From assembly GCF_004682055.1 (NCBI RefSeq), contig NZ_QUZU01000033.1, forward strand, positions 1 to 64,000: DNA of 64,000 nucleotides, read 5' to 3'. The notes under the pieces are model-generated. The model did not search any database. It saw only the letters and a list, made by a program, of their open reading frames with translations, and had not been told where the DNA came from. The position numbers were made by a program, and so were the translations under genes. Source of the DNA: Pseudomonas kairouanensis (lineage in GTDB: Bacteria > Pseudomonadota > Gammaproteobacteria > Pseudomonadales > Pseudomonadaceae). Shown piece after piece: positions 1 to 9,321 of the stretch (position 1 is the stretch's first letter; each line of letters starts with the position of its first letter).

Positions 1-31
1 CCCCTGTGGGAGGGGCTTGGCCCCGATAGCG
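1..31. repeat. REP half-element at window edge
   Basis: A single arm of the Pseudomonas REP palindrome (TGTGGGAGGGGCTTGGCCCC) lies at the left edge, just downstream of the LysR gene that reads leftward. Any partner arm would be outside the window. Confidence 0.6.
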
Positions 32-36
32 CCAGT

Positions 37-981
37 TCAGACGGCAACATTCTCCAAGGCACACACGTCTTCCTCCACCTCATCGATCTGCTTGATCTGC
101 TCGATCATCGCCTCCGCCAACGGTGACAACCGATACCCCGCCCGGCTGACGATCCCATAACGCGTATACCGCTCCTCCAAATCCTCGGCCAGGCCGTCGA
201 TCTTCAAGCACACCAAATCACCCCGGGCCATGTGCAGCACATCGCTGTTGGCGCTGACGATGCCGATGGCGTCCGAACGCAGCACCACGCCCATCAGGCT
301 GTAGCCGTTTTCGCATTCCACGTTGGGCAGGTAATCGGGGCGGCCGCTGAGGTCGACGATGACCTTGCGCAGGTTGGGCGGGCGGATGGTCACGGCCAGT
401 GGGTAGCTCATCAGCTCGGCGGCGCTCACGCTGTCGCGGCCTGCCAGCGGGTGGGCGGCGCGGCAGCAAAAGTCCCAGCGACGTGGGCGCAGGCGGTGGG
501 TGTGGTAGTCCGGGTTGGCCTCGAAGTGGCGGGTGTCGGCGACGAAAAATTCGAACTCTTCGCTGAGTAGGCGCTTGCTCAAGGTTTGCCAGTCATCCAC
601 CTGGAACTGCACCCGTGCCTTGGGGTAACGCCCGATAAAGCTGCCGATGGCCTTGGGGATCAACCCAGCCGCTGGCGCCGGCCCGCAACCAAAGCGCAGC
701 TCGCCGGCCTCCAACCCGTTGAATTGGCTGATCTCGTTGGCCAGTTGCTGGGCGCCGCTGACCAGGCGCCGAGCGTGTTCGAGCAATACCTGGCCTTGCT
801 TGGTCGGCGCCAGGTCCTTGCGGCCACGGTCTACCAACTGGCAACCGGCGGCATGCTCCAGGGCCTGGATGCTACGGCTGAACGCCGATTGCGACAGGTT
901 CACGGCCAACGCTGCGGCTACAAAACTGCGTTGTTCGGCGAGGGCAATGAAGTGGCGAAGCTGGCGCAAATCGATATGCAT
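37..981 (-). CDS. LysR-family transcriptional regulator
   Basis: This 314-aa protein opens with a typical LysR winged helix-turn-helix (residues about 1-60, RQLRHFIALAEQRSF...LSQSAFSRSIQALE). A periplasmic-binding-protein-like effector domain follows (about 90-300), and the length is normal for the family. It is divergent from a TonB-dependent receptor gene starting 155 bp away, and a perfect inverted repeat sits between them. By LysR convention it may control that receptor and itself. The effector cannot be read from sequence. Confidence 0.9.
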   Translation of the reverse strand: MHIDLRQLRHFIALAEQRSFVAAALAVNLSQSAFSRSIQALEHAAGCQLVDRGRKDLAPTKQGQVLLEHARRLVSGAQQLANEISQFNGLEAGELRFGCGPAPAAGLIPKAIGSFIGRYPKARVQFQVDDWQTLSKRLLSEEFEFFVADTRHFEANPDYHTHRLRPRRWDFCCRAAHPLAGRDSVSAAELMSYPLAVTIRPPNLRKVIVDLSGRPDYLPNVECENGYSLMGVVLRSDAIGIVSANSDVLHMARGDLVCLKIDGLAEDLEERYTRYGIVSRAGYRLSPLAEAMIEQIKQIDEVEEDVCALENVAV

Positions 982-1005
982 TTTTCACATCAAAAATATC
1001 GGGGA

Positions 1006-1024
1006 AATGCATTGGCTATGCATT
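1006..1024. promoter_or_regulatory. Perfect inverted repeat in divergent LysR/receptor promoter
   Basis: AATGCAT and ATGCATT are separated by TGGCT, a 19-bp perfect dyad 25 bp upstream of the LysR start codon and about 110 bp upstream of the receptor. LysR regulators usually bind dyads in such divergent intergenic regions. That this one is the operator is an inference. Confidence 0.45.
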
Positions 1025-1136
1025 AGGTCGACTCCTTATAAAGGCTATCTCTTATGCAGTAAATGTTCGTAAAAACATAAATAAATAACCTAAGGGAATA
1101 TGGGTTGGTGGATATTTCCTGGTTCCGGAGCCGCTT

Positions 1137-3485
1137 ATGAGTCTGTTGACGCCCGCTGTACCTTGCTCTCCCTGGAGGCTTAAACGCTTGCCTTTGGCCT
1201 TGTTGCTGGCTGGCAGCGCCAGTTGGTCGCCCAGCTACGCGGCCGATACGACGGCGCCCAAACCAGAAGGCGAGAGCGCCAGCGGCCAACTGGAAACCGT
1301 CACGGTGACCGCGCGCCGCCGCACCGAAAGCGCTCAGGACGTACCCACGCCCATGAGCGTGATCGGCGGCCAGGCGCTGGAGAGCCAGCGGGTCTATCGG
1401 ATTCAGGATTTGCAGCAACTGGTGCCCAGCGTCAACGTGGCCTACATGCATGCCCGCCAGTCCAGCGTGTCGATTCGCGGCCTGGGCAACAACCCGGCCA
1501 GCGACGGCCTGGAAGGCAGTGTGGGGCTGTATATCGACAACGTTTATCTGGGCCGGCCGGGGATGGCGGTGTTCGACCTGATGGACATCGAGCAGCTTGA
1601 AGTGCTGCGCGGCCCCCAAGGCACCCTGTTCGGCAAGAACACCACGGCCGGGGTGATCAACATCAGCACCCGTGCGCCCAGTTTTACCCCGGAGCGCAGC
1701 ATCGAAACCTCGTTGGGCGAGGACGGGTACTTCCAGACCAAGGGCACGATCTCTGGCCCGCTCACCGACGACCTGGCAGGGCGCTTTTCGGCGTACCGCA
1801 CGCGCAGCGACGGTGACATCAAGAACGAACACGACGGCCATGACCTCAACGGTGGCTCACGCCAGGGCTTTCGCGGGCAACTGCTGTACAAGCCGAGCGA
1901 CAGCTTCAACCTGCGCTGGATCGGCGATTACAACGAAGAAGACTCCAGCGCCGGCACCCGCGTGCTCTACAGCACGGGGCCGACCATCAACGGCACCAAC
2001 CTTTACGAGTCCCGCGCCGCTGCCGCCGGGGCAACGCTGGTGGACGGCACCCACCGCAAGGTCAACCTGGATAACGACCAGCACGTTACCGTGTTCCAGG
2101 GCGGCACGTCCCTGGAGGCCAACTGGACCTTGCCGAGCGACTTCACCCTGACCTCGGTCAGCTCCTACCGCTTCTGGAACTTCACCCCGCGCAACGACGA
2201 CGGCCTGAACGTGCCAGCGTCATACAACGCCGGTGTGTCGGTGGAAGATAAGCAGTGGTCCCAGGAGTTCCGCCTGGCCTCGCCAACCGGCGGGTTCTTC
2301 GATTACGTACTGGGCGCCTATTACTTCGGCAACTCCCTGGACAACAAATCGTTCTCCTATTACGGGCCCCAGGCCGATATTTGGAACGGCACCGCCACGG
2401 GCGCTCTGGCCAACGTCACCAGCATTGGCAACGGGCATATCCGCACCGACAGTTTTGCGCTGTTCGCCCAAGGCACCTGGCACCTCACCGAGCGCCTGGA
2501 CTTCACTGCGGGCGTGCGCGGCACCTACGAAGAGAAAAGCGCCTGGGTGACCCGCAATGCGCCATTGGGCGGTGCCGCCGTCACGGGTGCGGCCGCCGCG
2601 GGCCGTAATGGACGCGCTGGAGCCTATGACTCCGGCGATCTCAACCAATACAGCACCAGCCCTTCGGGCCTGCTGAACCTCAGCTATCGCTTCAACGACA
2701 ACCTGCTGGGCTACGCCACCTTGTCCCACGGCGAGAAGTCCGGCGGCGTCAACCTGGCGGTCGGTTCCGCGCCGACGGCTGGGGCAGACTCGCTGCTGGT
2801 GGGCACCGAGCGCGCCAACAACGCTGAACTGGGCTTCAAGAGCACGCTGTGGGACCGGCGCCTGCAACTCAATGCCAACCTGTTCTGGACCCAGGTCAAC
2901 GGCTACCAGACCAACGCCTACGACCAGAGCAACCGTGTGCAATACCTGACCAACGCCGGTTCCGTGCGCTCACGGGGTGTGGAAGTGGAGAGCACCCTGG
3001 TGCCGATCAAGGGCCTGACGCTGAACGTGAATGGCTCGTTCAACGATGTGAGTTATCTGTCTTACAAAGATGCGCCGTGCCCGCCGGAAGTCAGCCTGCG
3101 CCCTGGTGCACCGGCCTCTTGCGACCTGACCGGCCACCAGGTGGTGGGCGCCTCGAAGTGGATCGCCAACGCCAACGGCGAGTACAAGTGGAACCTGGAT
3201 AACGGCTTTGAGCCCTACGTCACCGCCAGCTATGCGTTCCGCTCCAAGGCGGTGGGTACGGTGGAAGACTCCGACTACGGGCAGATCCCGGCGTACGCGG
3301 TGGTCAACTTGTCTACCGGCCTGCGTGGCAACTACCAGCAAGGGCAGTGGGACGTGTCGTTGTGGCTTAAAAACGCCTTCGACAAAACCTACTACACCAC
3401 CTTGTGGACCGGCGGCAACGGCGGCTACGAAGGCCTGTTGGGCACGCCGCGCACCCTGGGCGTAACCGGGCGCTACGACTTCTAA
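1137..3485 (+). CDS. TonB-dependent outer-membrane receptor
   Basis: This 782-aa protein has a signal peptide (cleavage near residue 35, SYA|AD) and a TonB-box-like ETVTVTA around residue 55. A plug domain follows (about 65-175, with the VLRGPQGTLFGKNTTAGVIN signature), then a 22-strand barrel ending in an aromatic residue (GRYDF). A GGAG ribosome site 7 nt upstream supports the start. It imports an unknown ligand using energy from TonB-ExbBD, and a tonB-exbB-exbD set lies 2.8 kb downstream. The plug resembles the broad CirA/FecA-like class, so iron cannot be assumed in this sulfur- and nucleobase-rich setting. Its stop codon overlaps that of the convergent MFS gene. Confidence 0.92.
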   Translation: MSLLTPAVPCSPWRLKRLPLALLLAGSASWSPSYAADTTAPKPEGESASGQLETVTVTARRRTESAQDVPTPMSVIGGQALESQRVYRIQDLQQLVPSVNVAYMHARQSSVSIRGLGNNPASDGLEGSVGLYIDNVYLGRPGMAVFDLMDIEQLEVLRGPQGTLFGKNTTAGVINISTRAPSFTPERSIETSLGEDGYFQTKGTISGPLTDDLAGRFSAYRTRSDGDIKNEHDGHDLNGGSRQGFRGQLLYKPSDSFNLRWIGDYNEEDSSAGTRVLYSTGPTINGTNLYESRAAAAGATLVDGTHRKVNLDNDQHVTVFQGGTSLEANWTLPSDFTLTSVSSYRFWNFTPRNDDGLNVPASYNAGVSVEDKQWSQEFRLASPTGGFFDYVLGAYYFGNSLDNKSFSYYGPQADIWNGTATGALANVTSIGNGHIRTDSFALFAQGTWHLTERLDFTAGVRGTYEEKSAWVTRNAPLGGAAVTGAAAAGRNGRAGAYDSGDLNQYSTSPSGLLNLSYRFNDNLLGYATLSHGEKSGGVNLAVGSAPTAGADSLLVGTERANNAELGFKSTLWDRRLQLNANLFWTQVNGYQTNAYDQSNRVQYLTNAGSVRSRGVEVESTLVPIKGLTLNVNGSFNDVSYLSYKDAPCPPEVSLRPGAPASCDLTGHQVVGASKWIANANGEYKWNLDNGFEPYVTASYAFRSKAVGTVEDSDYGQIPAYAVVNLSTGLRGNYQQGQWDVSLWLKNAFDKTYYTTLWTGGNGGYEGLLGTPRTLGVTGRYDF

Positions 3486-4654
3486 GCGGGCACTGCGGCG
3501 GTGCGATAGGTGGCCGGGCTGAATACCCGCGTCACCACCAGCATCGCCACGGCCGTGACCGTCAGCACCACCCAGGCGCTGACAAAGCTGCCCGTGAGTT
3601 CGCGCAGCCAGCCGGTCATCCACGGCGATACCGCATTGATCAAAAAACCCACGCCTTGCACAAAGGCCGCCAGTTGCCCGGCTTGCCGCGGGTCGCGGTG
3701 GTGGTCCAGGGTCAGCAGCAGGCTCAGGGCAAAGCAGGCGCCCAAGCCGAAGCCACACAACGCCACCCACAGGTGTGGGAATTGCAGCGGCGCGATGATC
3801 AGGCCGAGGTAACCCACGGTCTGCGCCAACAGGCTGATGGCAAGCAGTGGGCGCCGGTCGATACCGCGTTGGGCCAGTACCGGCATCAACAGCGCGGCAA
3901 TCACCTGGAAGATAGTCATGAACGCCAGCAATGAGCCGCTGGGCAACACGCCCCAACCCAGTTGCTGATAGAACGCTGGCAACCACGCCACCATGCTCAT
4001 GTAGCCGCAGTTCACCAAGCCAAAGTACAGCGCCAGCAACCACGCACGGCGGTTGCGCAGGCCCTTGAACGCGGGAATTTCCTTCGCGCTTTTGGCTGCG
4101 CCCAATGGCAGCCAGGCCCACAGCAGCAAGGCCCCCAACGCGGGCAGCAACCACACCCCCAACCCCGCCTGCCATTGCTGCAAATGCGTGGCCACCACCG
4201 GGCTGAGTAACGCCGCCAACCCGCCGCCCGCCATCAACGAAGCCGAATACACCCCCATCGCCACCGGCACGCGGTGATGGAATTCGCGCTTGATCATCGC
4301 CGGCACCAGCGCCTGGATCAGCGCCACGCCCGCGCCCCCCAGCAAGGCGGTGACCAGCAGTGTCGAGCCCTGGCCCATCAGCCAGCGGGCCAGGCACGCC
4401 AGCAAAATCATCATCAAACCCAGGGCGATGCCGCGTCGTTCGCCCAGTTGCGCCTCAACCCGTACGCCCACCAAGGCAACCAGGCCCATGCAGATCACCG
4501 GCAGGCTGGTGAGCAATGCGCTGCTCTGGAAGCTCAGGCCGGTGGCCAGGCGGATCTCGCCGAGCAGTGGGCTGATGGAGCTGAGGATCGGCCGCAGGTT
4601 CAGGCCCAGCACCACCAGCAGGCCCCAGCCGGCGAGTGATTTATTGAGGGTCAT
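3482..4654 (-). CDS. MFS transporter, CynX/NimT-like
   Basis: This 390-aa polytopic protein has about 12 hydrophobic segments. The start (MTLNKSLAGWGLLVVLGLNLRPILSSISPLL) is characteristic of the CynX/YeaN branch of the major facilitator superfamily. Its start overlaps the end of the upstream deaminase gene by 14 bp, so the two form an operon, suggesting it moves a nucleobase-like or related nitrogen compound. The 3' end overlaps the convergent receptor gene by 4 bp (shared CTAA). The substrate is not determinable. Confidence 0.85.
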   Translation of the reverse strand: MTLNKSLAGWGLLVVLGLNLRPILSSISPLLGEIRLATGLSFQSSALLTSLPVICMGLVALVGVRVEAQLGERRGIALGLMMILLACLARWLMGQGSTLLVTALLGGAGVALIQALVPAMIKREFHHRVPVAMGVYSASLMAGGGLAALLSPVVATHLQQWQAGLGVWLLPALGALLLWAWLPLGAAKSAKEIPAFKGLRNRRAWLLALYFGLVNCGYMSMVAWLPAFYQQLGWGVLPSGSLLAFMTIFQVIAALLMPVLAQRGIDRRPLLAISLLAQTVGYLGLIIAPLQFPHLWVALCGFGLGACFALSLLLTLDHHRDPRQAGQLAAFVQGVGFLINAVSPWMTGWLRELTGSFVSAWVVLTVTAVAMLVVTRVFSPATYRTAAVPA

Positions 4655-5102
4655 GCTGGGCTTTCCATTGGCGGTACAAGGCCGTCATGGCGGCGTCGGG
4701 CAGGTGCTGGATCGGCAGGCGTTGTTCGCTTGGGGGCAAGCCGACCTGTTGACCGATGGCGGCCGTCGAGAGCCCGAAAGGTTCGGCCATTGCATTACTG
4801 GCCGCGAACACCACTCGCTCCACGCCGCACAGGTACATGGCGCTCAGGCACATCGGGCAGGGTTGGCCGCTGGCATAGATCACGCAGCCCTCCAGGCGTG
4901 CGCCGAGCTGTCGGCTCGCAGCGCGTATGGCCAACAGTTCGGCGTGGGCGGTGGGGTCCTGGGTCAGGTGGATTTCGTTCACGGCCTCCACCAGCACTTC
5001 ACCGTGGCGTGTCAGCACCGCGCCGAACGGGCGCCCGCCTTGGGCGACATTGGTGTGGGCCAGGGCGATGGCGCGTTGCAGGTGCTGTTGATCCTGGGTC
5101 AT
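4641..5102 (-). CDS. Nucleoside/nucleobase deaminase (guanine deaminase-like)
   Basis: This 153-aa CMP/dCMP-deaminase fold protein has the zinc and catalytic motifs THAEL (proton-shuttling Glu) and PCPMC. The start MTQDQQHLQRAIALA is preferred over an ORF extension 26 codons upstream because it gives the family's usual N-terminus. The C-terminal pattern (LPPSEQRLPIQHL) resembles bacterial GuaD guanine deaminases more than TadA tRNA deaminases. It is the first gene of an operon with the CynX-like carrier and is divergent from a LysR gene. The exact base deaminated is uncertain. Confidence 0.85.
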   Translation of the reverse strand: MTQDQQHLQRAIALAHTNVAQGGRPFGAVLTRHGEVLVEAVNEIHLTQDPTAHAELLAIRAASRQLGARLEGCVIYASGQPCPMCLSAMYLCGVERVVFAASNAMAEPFGLSTAAIGQQVGLPPSEQRLPIQHLPDAAMTALYRQWKAQHDPQ

Positions 5103-5207
5103 GCAAGCCTCCTGGGCACGATGAGGGATGAAGTATGCGTAGCCGCCGAGGTATTCTGAAATTAAATATAACCATGCCAACCAGTGGCAAACGCAATGGT
5201 GAGCGCC

Positions 5208-6059
5208 ATGTTCGATCCCGTGTTGTTACGCAGCTTTGTCGCGGTGGTGGACTGCGGCAACTTCACCCGCGCCGCCGAGCGCCTGCACCTGACCCAGTCC
5301 ACGGTGAGCCAGCAGATCCGTCGCCTGGAAGAGACGGTGGCGTGTCAGTTGCTCGACCGCGACCAGCGCCGCGTGGTGGCCACCACCGAGGGCGAGCGTT
5401 TGCTGGCCTATGCGCGGCGCATCCTGGCGCTGCATGAAGAGGCTGCCGATGTGTTGATCAACCAGCAGAGCGACGGCGTGTTGCGCCTGGGCGTGCCGGA
5501 AGACTTCGCGTCCGAACGCCTGATGCCGTTGTTGTCGGCGTTTGTGCTGGCCTATCCGCGGGTGCGGCTGGAGGTCACCAGCGGCCTGGGCCCCGAGTTG
5601 CAACGCCAATACCGCGCCGGTGAGTTCGATGTATTGCTGGTCAAGCAGATGGGGGACAGCGATGACTGCCTGGCGTCCTGGCCGGAACCGCTGTGTTGGG
5701 TCGACAGCCGCAGCACACCCTCCCTGGGGCGTGACCCGTTGCCGTTGGTGGCGTTTCCGGTGGGCGGGTTGTACCGCAATGAAATGCTGCAGCACCTGGA
5801 AGTGGCCGGTTGGCGCTGGCGCATCGGCTATTCCAGCGCGAGCCTGGCCAGTGTGTGTGCGGCCGTGGCGGCAGGGCTGGGCATCAGTTTGTTGCCGCAG
5901 CGTGTGGTGCAGGCCGGGCATCAGGTGGTGGGGGCAGACAGTGGTTTGCCGGCGGTGCAGGGTGTGCGCCTGGCACTGTATGCCCGCAGTGGCTTGGGGG
6001 CGGCGGGGCAGTGTTTGCAGAGTGAATTGTTCGATTTGTGCGCAAACAACCCCTACTGA
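5208..6059 (+). CDS. LysR-family transcriptional regulator
   Basis: This 283-aa protein starts at MFDPVLLRSFVAVVD; an in-frame extension of 8 codons exists but would be unusual. The helix-turn-helix spans about residues 1-60 (NFTRAAERLHLTQSTVSQQIRRLE). The effector domain spans about 85-280. It is divergent from the deaminase-MFS operon, with starts about 105 bp apart, and is the likely regulator of that pair. Confidence 0.9.
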   Translation: MFDPVLLRSFVAVVDCGNFTRAAERLHLTQSTVSQQIRRLEETVACQLLDRDQRRVVATTEGERLLAYARRILALHEEAADVLINQQSDGVLRLGVPEDFASERLMPLLSAFVLAYPRVRLEVTSGLGPELQRQYRAGEFDVLLVKQMGDSDDCLASWPEPLCWVDSRSTPSLGRDPLPLVAFPVGGLYRNEMLQHLEVAGWRWRIGYSSASLASVCAAVAAGLGISLLPQRVVQAGHQVVGADSGLPAVQGVRLALYARSGLGAAGQCLQSELFDLCANNPY

Positions 6060-6299
6060 GCCATGCCTTTAGTGAATATTTTGTATGCCTCAAAGGCATT
6101 GAAAAAAAGCCGCCAGGCTGCAGGCCACGTAGACCGTGGCTTTGACGTTTCTGGATGTTTCATTTATTCAATTTAGATCTATGTATAACTTTAAAGATTA
6201 CTTTAAGAGATAAGCGTCTGGCCCCGATGATTCAGCCCTCGACGGCCTTCCATGCAGGCCTGTCGGTTTTTTTGTTTCAAAACCGTAGGGAGTGAATCA

Positions 6300-7112
6300 A
6301 TGGGCAATGTCCAGACCGCCGCCAGTGCACAAGAGGCGCAATGGCGCCAGGCACCGAGTGGTGAGTTGGTCGACCTTGGCCGGCCGCACCGCGCGCCGTT
6401 GGGGCAGTTGCGAACGCAGAAAACCCCCAAGCGTTTCTCTAGCCGTCGCGAAGGGATTCTGCTGGGTCTGCTGGTGTTGGCCCTGCACGGTGCGGTGATT
6501 TATTGGGTGGCCCAGAAGCCGACCCCGGTGTTGCCGATTGTGCCGCCGGAAATTCCGCCGATGACCATCGAATTTTCCCAGCCGGCACCGCCAGTGGTTG
6601 AACCGCCACCGCCTGTGCCGCCACCACCGCCGCCGCCAGTGGTCGAGCCACCGCCGCCGGTGGTGGATGAATTGGCCGCAAAACCTGCGCCCAAAAAACC
6701 GATTCCAAAGCCCAAGCCCGTGCCAAAACCGGTGCCCAAGCCTGAGCCCGCACCCAAGCCGGTCGAGCAACCGCCTGCGCCACCCAAACCGGCACCGCCT
6801 GCGCCGCCCGCGCCACCAGCGCCGGCCCCGGTCACACCCGCTTCGGCCAATGCCGCGTACCTGAAGAACCCGGCGCCCGAATACCCCTCACTGGCCCAGC
6901 GCCGGGGTTGGGAAGGCACGGTGTTGCTCAGGGTGCATGTGCTGGCCAGCGGCAAGCCGGGCGAGATCCAGGTCCAGAAAAGCAGCGGTCGCCAGCAACT
7001 TGATGACGCCGCACTGGCCGCGGTGAAGCGCTGGAGCTTCGTACCGGCCAAGCAGGGCGATGTGGCCCAGGACGGCTGGGTCAGCGTACCGATCGACTTC
7101 AAGATTCACTAA
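6300..7112 (+). CDS. tonB: TonB energy transducer with extended cytoplasmic N-terminus
   Basis: This 270-aa protein spans the inner membrane and periplasm and passes proton-motive energy from ExbB-ExbD to outer-membrane receptors. A cytoplasmic extension of about 52 residues precedes the transmembrane anchor (about 53-71). A Pro/Lys-rich spacer follows (about 75-180), then the C-terminal TonB domain (YPSLAQRRGWEGTVLLRVHV...). The start at 6300 is chosen because GGGAG lies 9 nt upstream; 16 more in-frame upstream codons lack such a site. It is the first gene of tonB-exbB-exbD. No clear Fur box was seen upstream. Confidence 0.93.
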   Translation: MGNVQTAASAQEAQWRQAPSGELVDLGRPHRAPLGQLRTQKTPKRFSSRREGILLGLLVLALHGAVIYWVAQKPTPVLPIVPPEIPPMTIEFSQPAPPVVEPPPPVPPPPPPPVVEPPPPVVDELAAKPAPKKPIPKPKPVPKPVPKPEPAPKPVEQPPAPPKPAPPAPPAPPAPAPVTPASANAAYLKNPAPEYPSLAQRRGWEGTVLLRVHVLASGKPGEIQVQKSSGRQQLDDAALAAVKRWSFVPAKQGDVAQDGWVSVPIDFKIH

Positions 7113-7166
7113 CTATTCGGCTGCGGTGTGTTGCACACGCCGCGACCTGCACAGAGGGAAAACATC

Positions 7167-7886
7167 ATGGCATTAGCATCTCCACTTGAATCCATCGAAA
7201 GCGCGGTGATCTGGCTGCTGGTGGTCTTTTCGGTCGCCACCTGGGGCTTGGCCCTGCTCAAGGGCGTGCAGTTCGGTCGCCTCAAGGCGCAGGATCGCAA
7301 ATTCCACAAACAGTTCTGGGCGGCGTCGAGTCTCGACTCTGCCGCCGAACTGGCTGAAACCCAACCCGGCGCCGCTGCCCGCGTGGCCCAGGCCGGTTAC
7401 GCCGCGATCCAGGTGGGCGACGCTCCGCACGCTGCCGACCTGAGCCAGGCCATCAACCACCAGGACCGCCTCGAACGCGCCCTGCGCCAGCAGATCGTAC
7501 GTGAACGCCGCTCCCTGGAAACCGGTCTGGCCGTGGTCGCCAGTATCGGTAGCACCTCGCCGTTCATCGGCCTGTTCGGCACCGTGTGGGGCATCATGGA
7601 AGCCCTCAAAGGCATCAGCGCCGCCGGTTCCGCCAGCCTCGAAACCGTGGCCGGCCCCATTGGTGCCGCACTGGTTGCCACGGGCGTAGGTATCGCCGTC
7701 GCCGTACCGGCGGTGCTGGTCTACAACTACTTCCTGCGTCGCCTCAAGCTGACCGCCGCCGACCTGGATGACTTCGCCCACGACTTCTACAGCCTGGCGC
7801 AGAAAAATTCGTTCCGCGTGCTGCTGCACCCCACACTGAACAAAGCCGCTGCCGGCAACCCGCAAAAAGTGAAGGAGGCGTCCTGA
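7167..7886 (+). CDS. exbB: ExbB proton channel subunit (MotA/TolQ/ExbB)
   Basis: This 239-aa inner-membrane protein has three transmembrane segments (about residues 10-30, 125-150 and 170-190). The TolQ/ExbB signature SIGSTSPFIGLFGTVWGIMEA is present. An AGAGGG ribosome site 8 nt upstream supports the ATG at 7167 over the longer open frame. It energises TonB with ExbD and sits 54 bp after tonB and 1 nt before exbD. Confidence 0.93.
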   Translation: MALASPLESIESAVIWLLVVFSVATWGLALLKGVQFGRLKAQDRKFHKQFWAASSLDSAAELAETQPGAAARVAQAGYAAIQVGDAPHAADLSQAINHQDRLERALRQQIVRERRSLETGLAVVASIGSTSPFIGLFGTVWGIMEALKGISAAGSASLETVAGPIGAALVATGVGIAVAVPAVLVYNYFLRRLKLTAADLDDFAHDFYSLAQKNSFRVLLHPTLNKAAAGNPQKVKEAS

Positions 7887-7887
7887 G

Positions 7888-8289
7888 ATGGCCTTCTCCA
7901 CGCAAGACAGCGATGAGGTACTGAGCGAGATCAACGTCACGCCCCTGGTGGACGTGATGCTGGTACTGCTGGTGGTATTTATCGTCACCGCGCCACTGTT
8001 GACCAATGCGATCCCGATCAACCTGCCCAAGACCGAGTCTGTGGCCCCGGTTGAGCAAAAGGACCCGCTGGTGGTGAGCATCGACGGCGCCGGCAAACTG
8101 TTTATCAACAAGGACGAAATCCAGCCGGACCTGCTGGAATTCAACCTGCAGGCGGCCAAGGCCAAGGACCCCGATGTGCGGGTGCAACTGCAGGCTGACG
8201 ATGGAGTGAACTACGGCGAAGTGGCGCGAGCCATGGCGTCGATCGAACGCGCGGGGATTACCAAGCTGTCGGTGATTACCGCCCGTTAA
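7888..8289 (+). CDS. exbD: ExbD proton channel subunit
   Basis: This 133-aa protein has one N-terminal transmembrane helix carrying the family's essential Asp (VTPLVDVMLVLLVVFIVTAP). A periplasmic domain (about 45-133) follows. It is the last gene of the tonB-exbB-exbD operon and is followed by an intrinsic terminator. Confidence 0.93.
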   Translation: MAFSTQDSDEVLSEINVTPLVDVMLVLLVVFIVTAPLLTNAIPINLPKTESVAPVEQKDPLVVSIDGAGKLFINKDEIQPDLLEFNLQAAKAKDPDVRVQLQADDGVNYGEVARAMASIERAGITKLSVITAR

Positions 8290-8313
8290 TTGCAAAAGCC
8301 TCGACAAATTTTT

Positions 8314-8347
8314 GGCCGTCTCCTTGGCAGGGTGCGGCCTTTTTTTT
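8314..8347 (+). terminator. Intrinsic terminator after exbD
   Basis: GGCCG and CGGCC form a stem with further partial pairing of the intervening 16 nt, followed at once by eight T residues. It ends the tonB-exbBD transcript before the convergent LysR gene. Confidence 0.7.
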
Positions 8348-8373
8348 GCCTGCGTTTGGGCAATACCAGAGGT

Positions 8374-9321
8374 TCAAAGTGCGCCAACCCCAGCGATTTG
8401 CGGATACCGGATTTCAACCTCTCGCTGAAACTTTCCAGCGTTCTCTTTAAGCCAGTCAATCAGTCGAGCGATATCAGGTTCCGATTGCCGTCCATTGCGA
8501 CAAATAACGTAGTACGCCGCCGGCGACATCATCACCGGCCCGCCGAGTGTGACCAACGCGCCATCTTCCAACTGGTCATACACCAACGCTGTCCTCGCCA
8601 GTGCAATCCCGCCACCCTTCACCGCCAGGCTGATTGCCAGGCTGGAGTCCGGAAAGCGTGGCCCATGGTGATAAGGCGCAGCCGCCAGGCCCTGAAACGC
8701 AAACCAGCTTTCCCATCCCGGACACACCTGATCGTCCACACGGTGAATGAGTGGATACTGCGCGATATCCGTCAGCGGAATATCGCCATTAATACGTTGA
8801 AACTCTGGTGAGCAAACCGGGAATACGGCATCGCGCATCAGCAGTTCGGCATGATGATCCGGGTAGTCGCCGTACCCCATCACAATAGCGACATCGAACT
8901 GATGAGCGCCGAGATTGGCGCTGTTCATGTCCGCACTGGTCAATACCAGGTCGAGGTTGAATGAAGCGTCGGTATGGGAACCATGCATTCTGGGGATAAG
9001 CCAGGAGGAACACAGAGACGAGGTGCACGAGAGGTAAAGCGGCTGTGACTTGCTCGGGTTAAGTGTGTTCAACACCGCCTCAAGTTCTTTGAAAAAACCA
9101 TCTGCAACCGGCAACAAAGCGTGCCCCGCTGCCGTGAGATTCACGCCCCTTGAGTGGCGCTCGAACAACTGCACGCCCCACCACTCTTCCAGCCCCGCAA
9201 TTTGATGGCTTATCGCACTGGCGGTCAGGTTCAACTGGGAGGCGGCGCGGGCAGAACTCCCCGTCTGTGCAGCACTGACAAAGGCTTGCAGCATGGGAAT
9301 AGGTGGCGGACGTTGGCCCAT
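8374..9321 (-). CDS. LysR-family regulator, GcvA-like
   Basis: This 315-aa protein starts at MGQRPPPIPMLQAFVSAAQT. The helix-turn-helix (about 10-65) has the GcvA-type pattern SSARAASQLNLTASAISHQIAGLE. An effector domain follows. Its ATG shares one base with the TGA of the upstream EamA gene (TGATG), so the two are translationally coupled. It probably regulates that exporter. Confidence 0.88.
   Translation of the reverse strand: MGQRPPPIPMLQAFVSAAQTGSSARAASQLNLTASAISHQIAGLEEWWGVQLFERHSRGVNLTAAGHALLPVADGFFKELEAVLNTLNPSKSQPLYLSCTSSLCSSWLIPRMHGSHTDASFNLDLVLTSADMNSANLGAHQFDVAIVMGYGDYPDHHAELLMRDAVFPVCSPEFQRINGDIPLTDIAQYPLIHRVDDQVCPGWESWFAFQGLAAAPYHHGPRFPDSSLAISLAVKGGGIALARTALVYDQLEDGALVTLGGPVMMSPAAYYVICRNGRQSEPDIARLIDWLKENAGKFQREVEIRYPQIAGVGAL

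Noticed and set aside
2970..4397. 475-codon open frame on the - strand
   Set aside because: It runs across the receptor gene and the MFS gene in a wrong frame, with low-complexity Gly/Ala/Arg content.
6160..6220. Fur box before tonB
   Set aside because: The stretch is AT-rich but has no GATAAT-type hexamer array; not enough to call.
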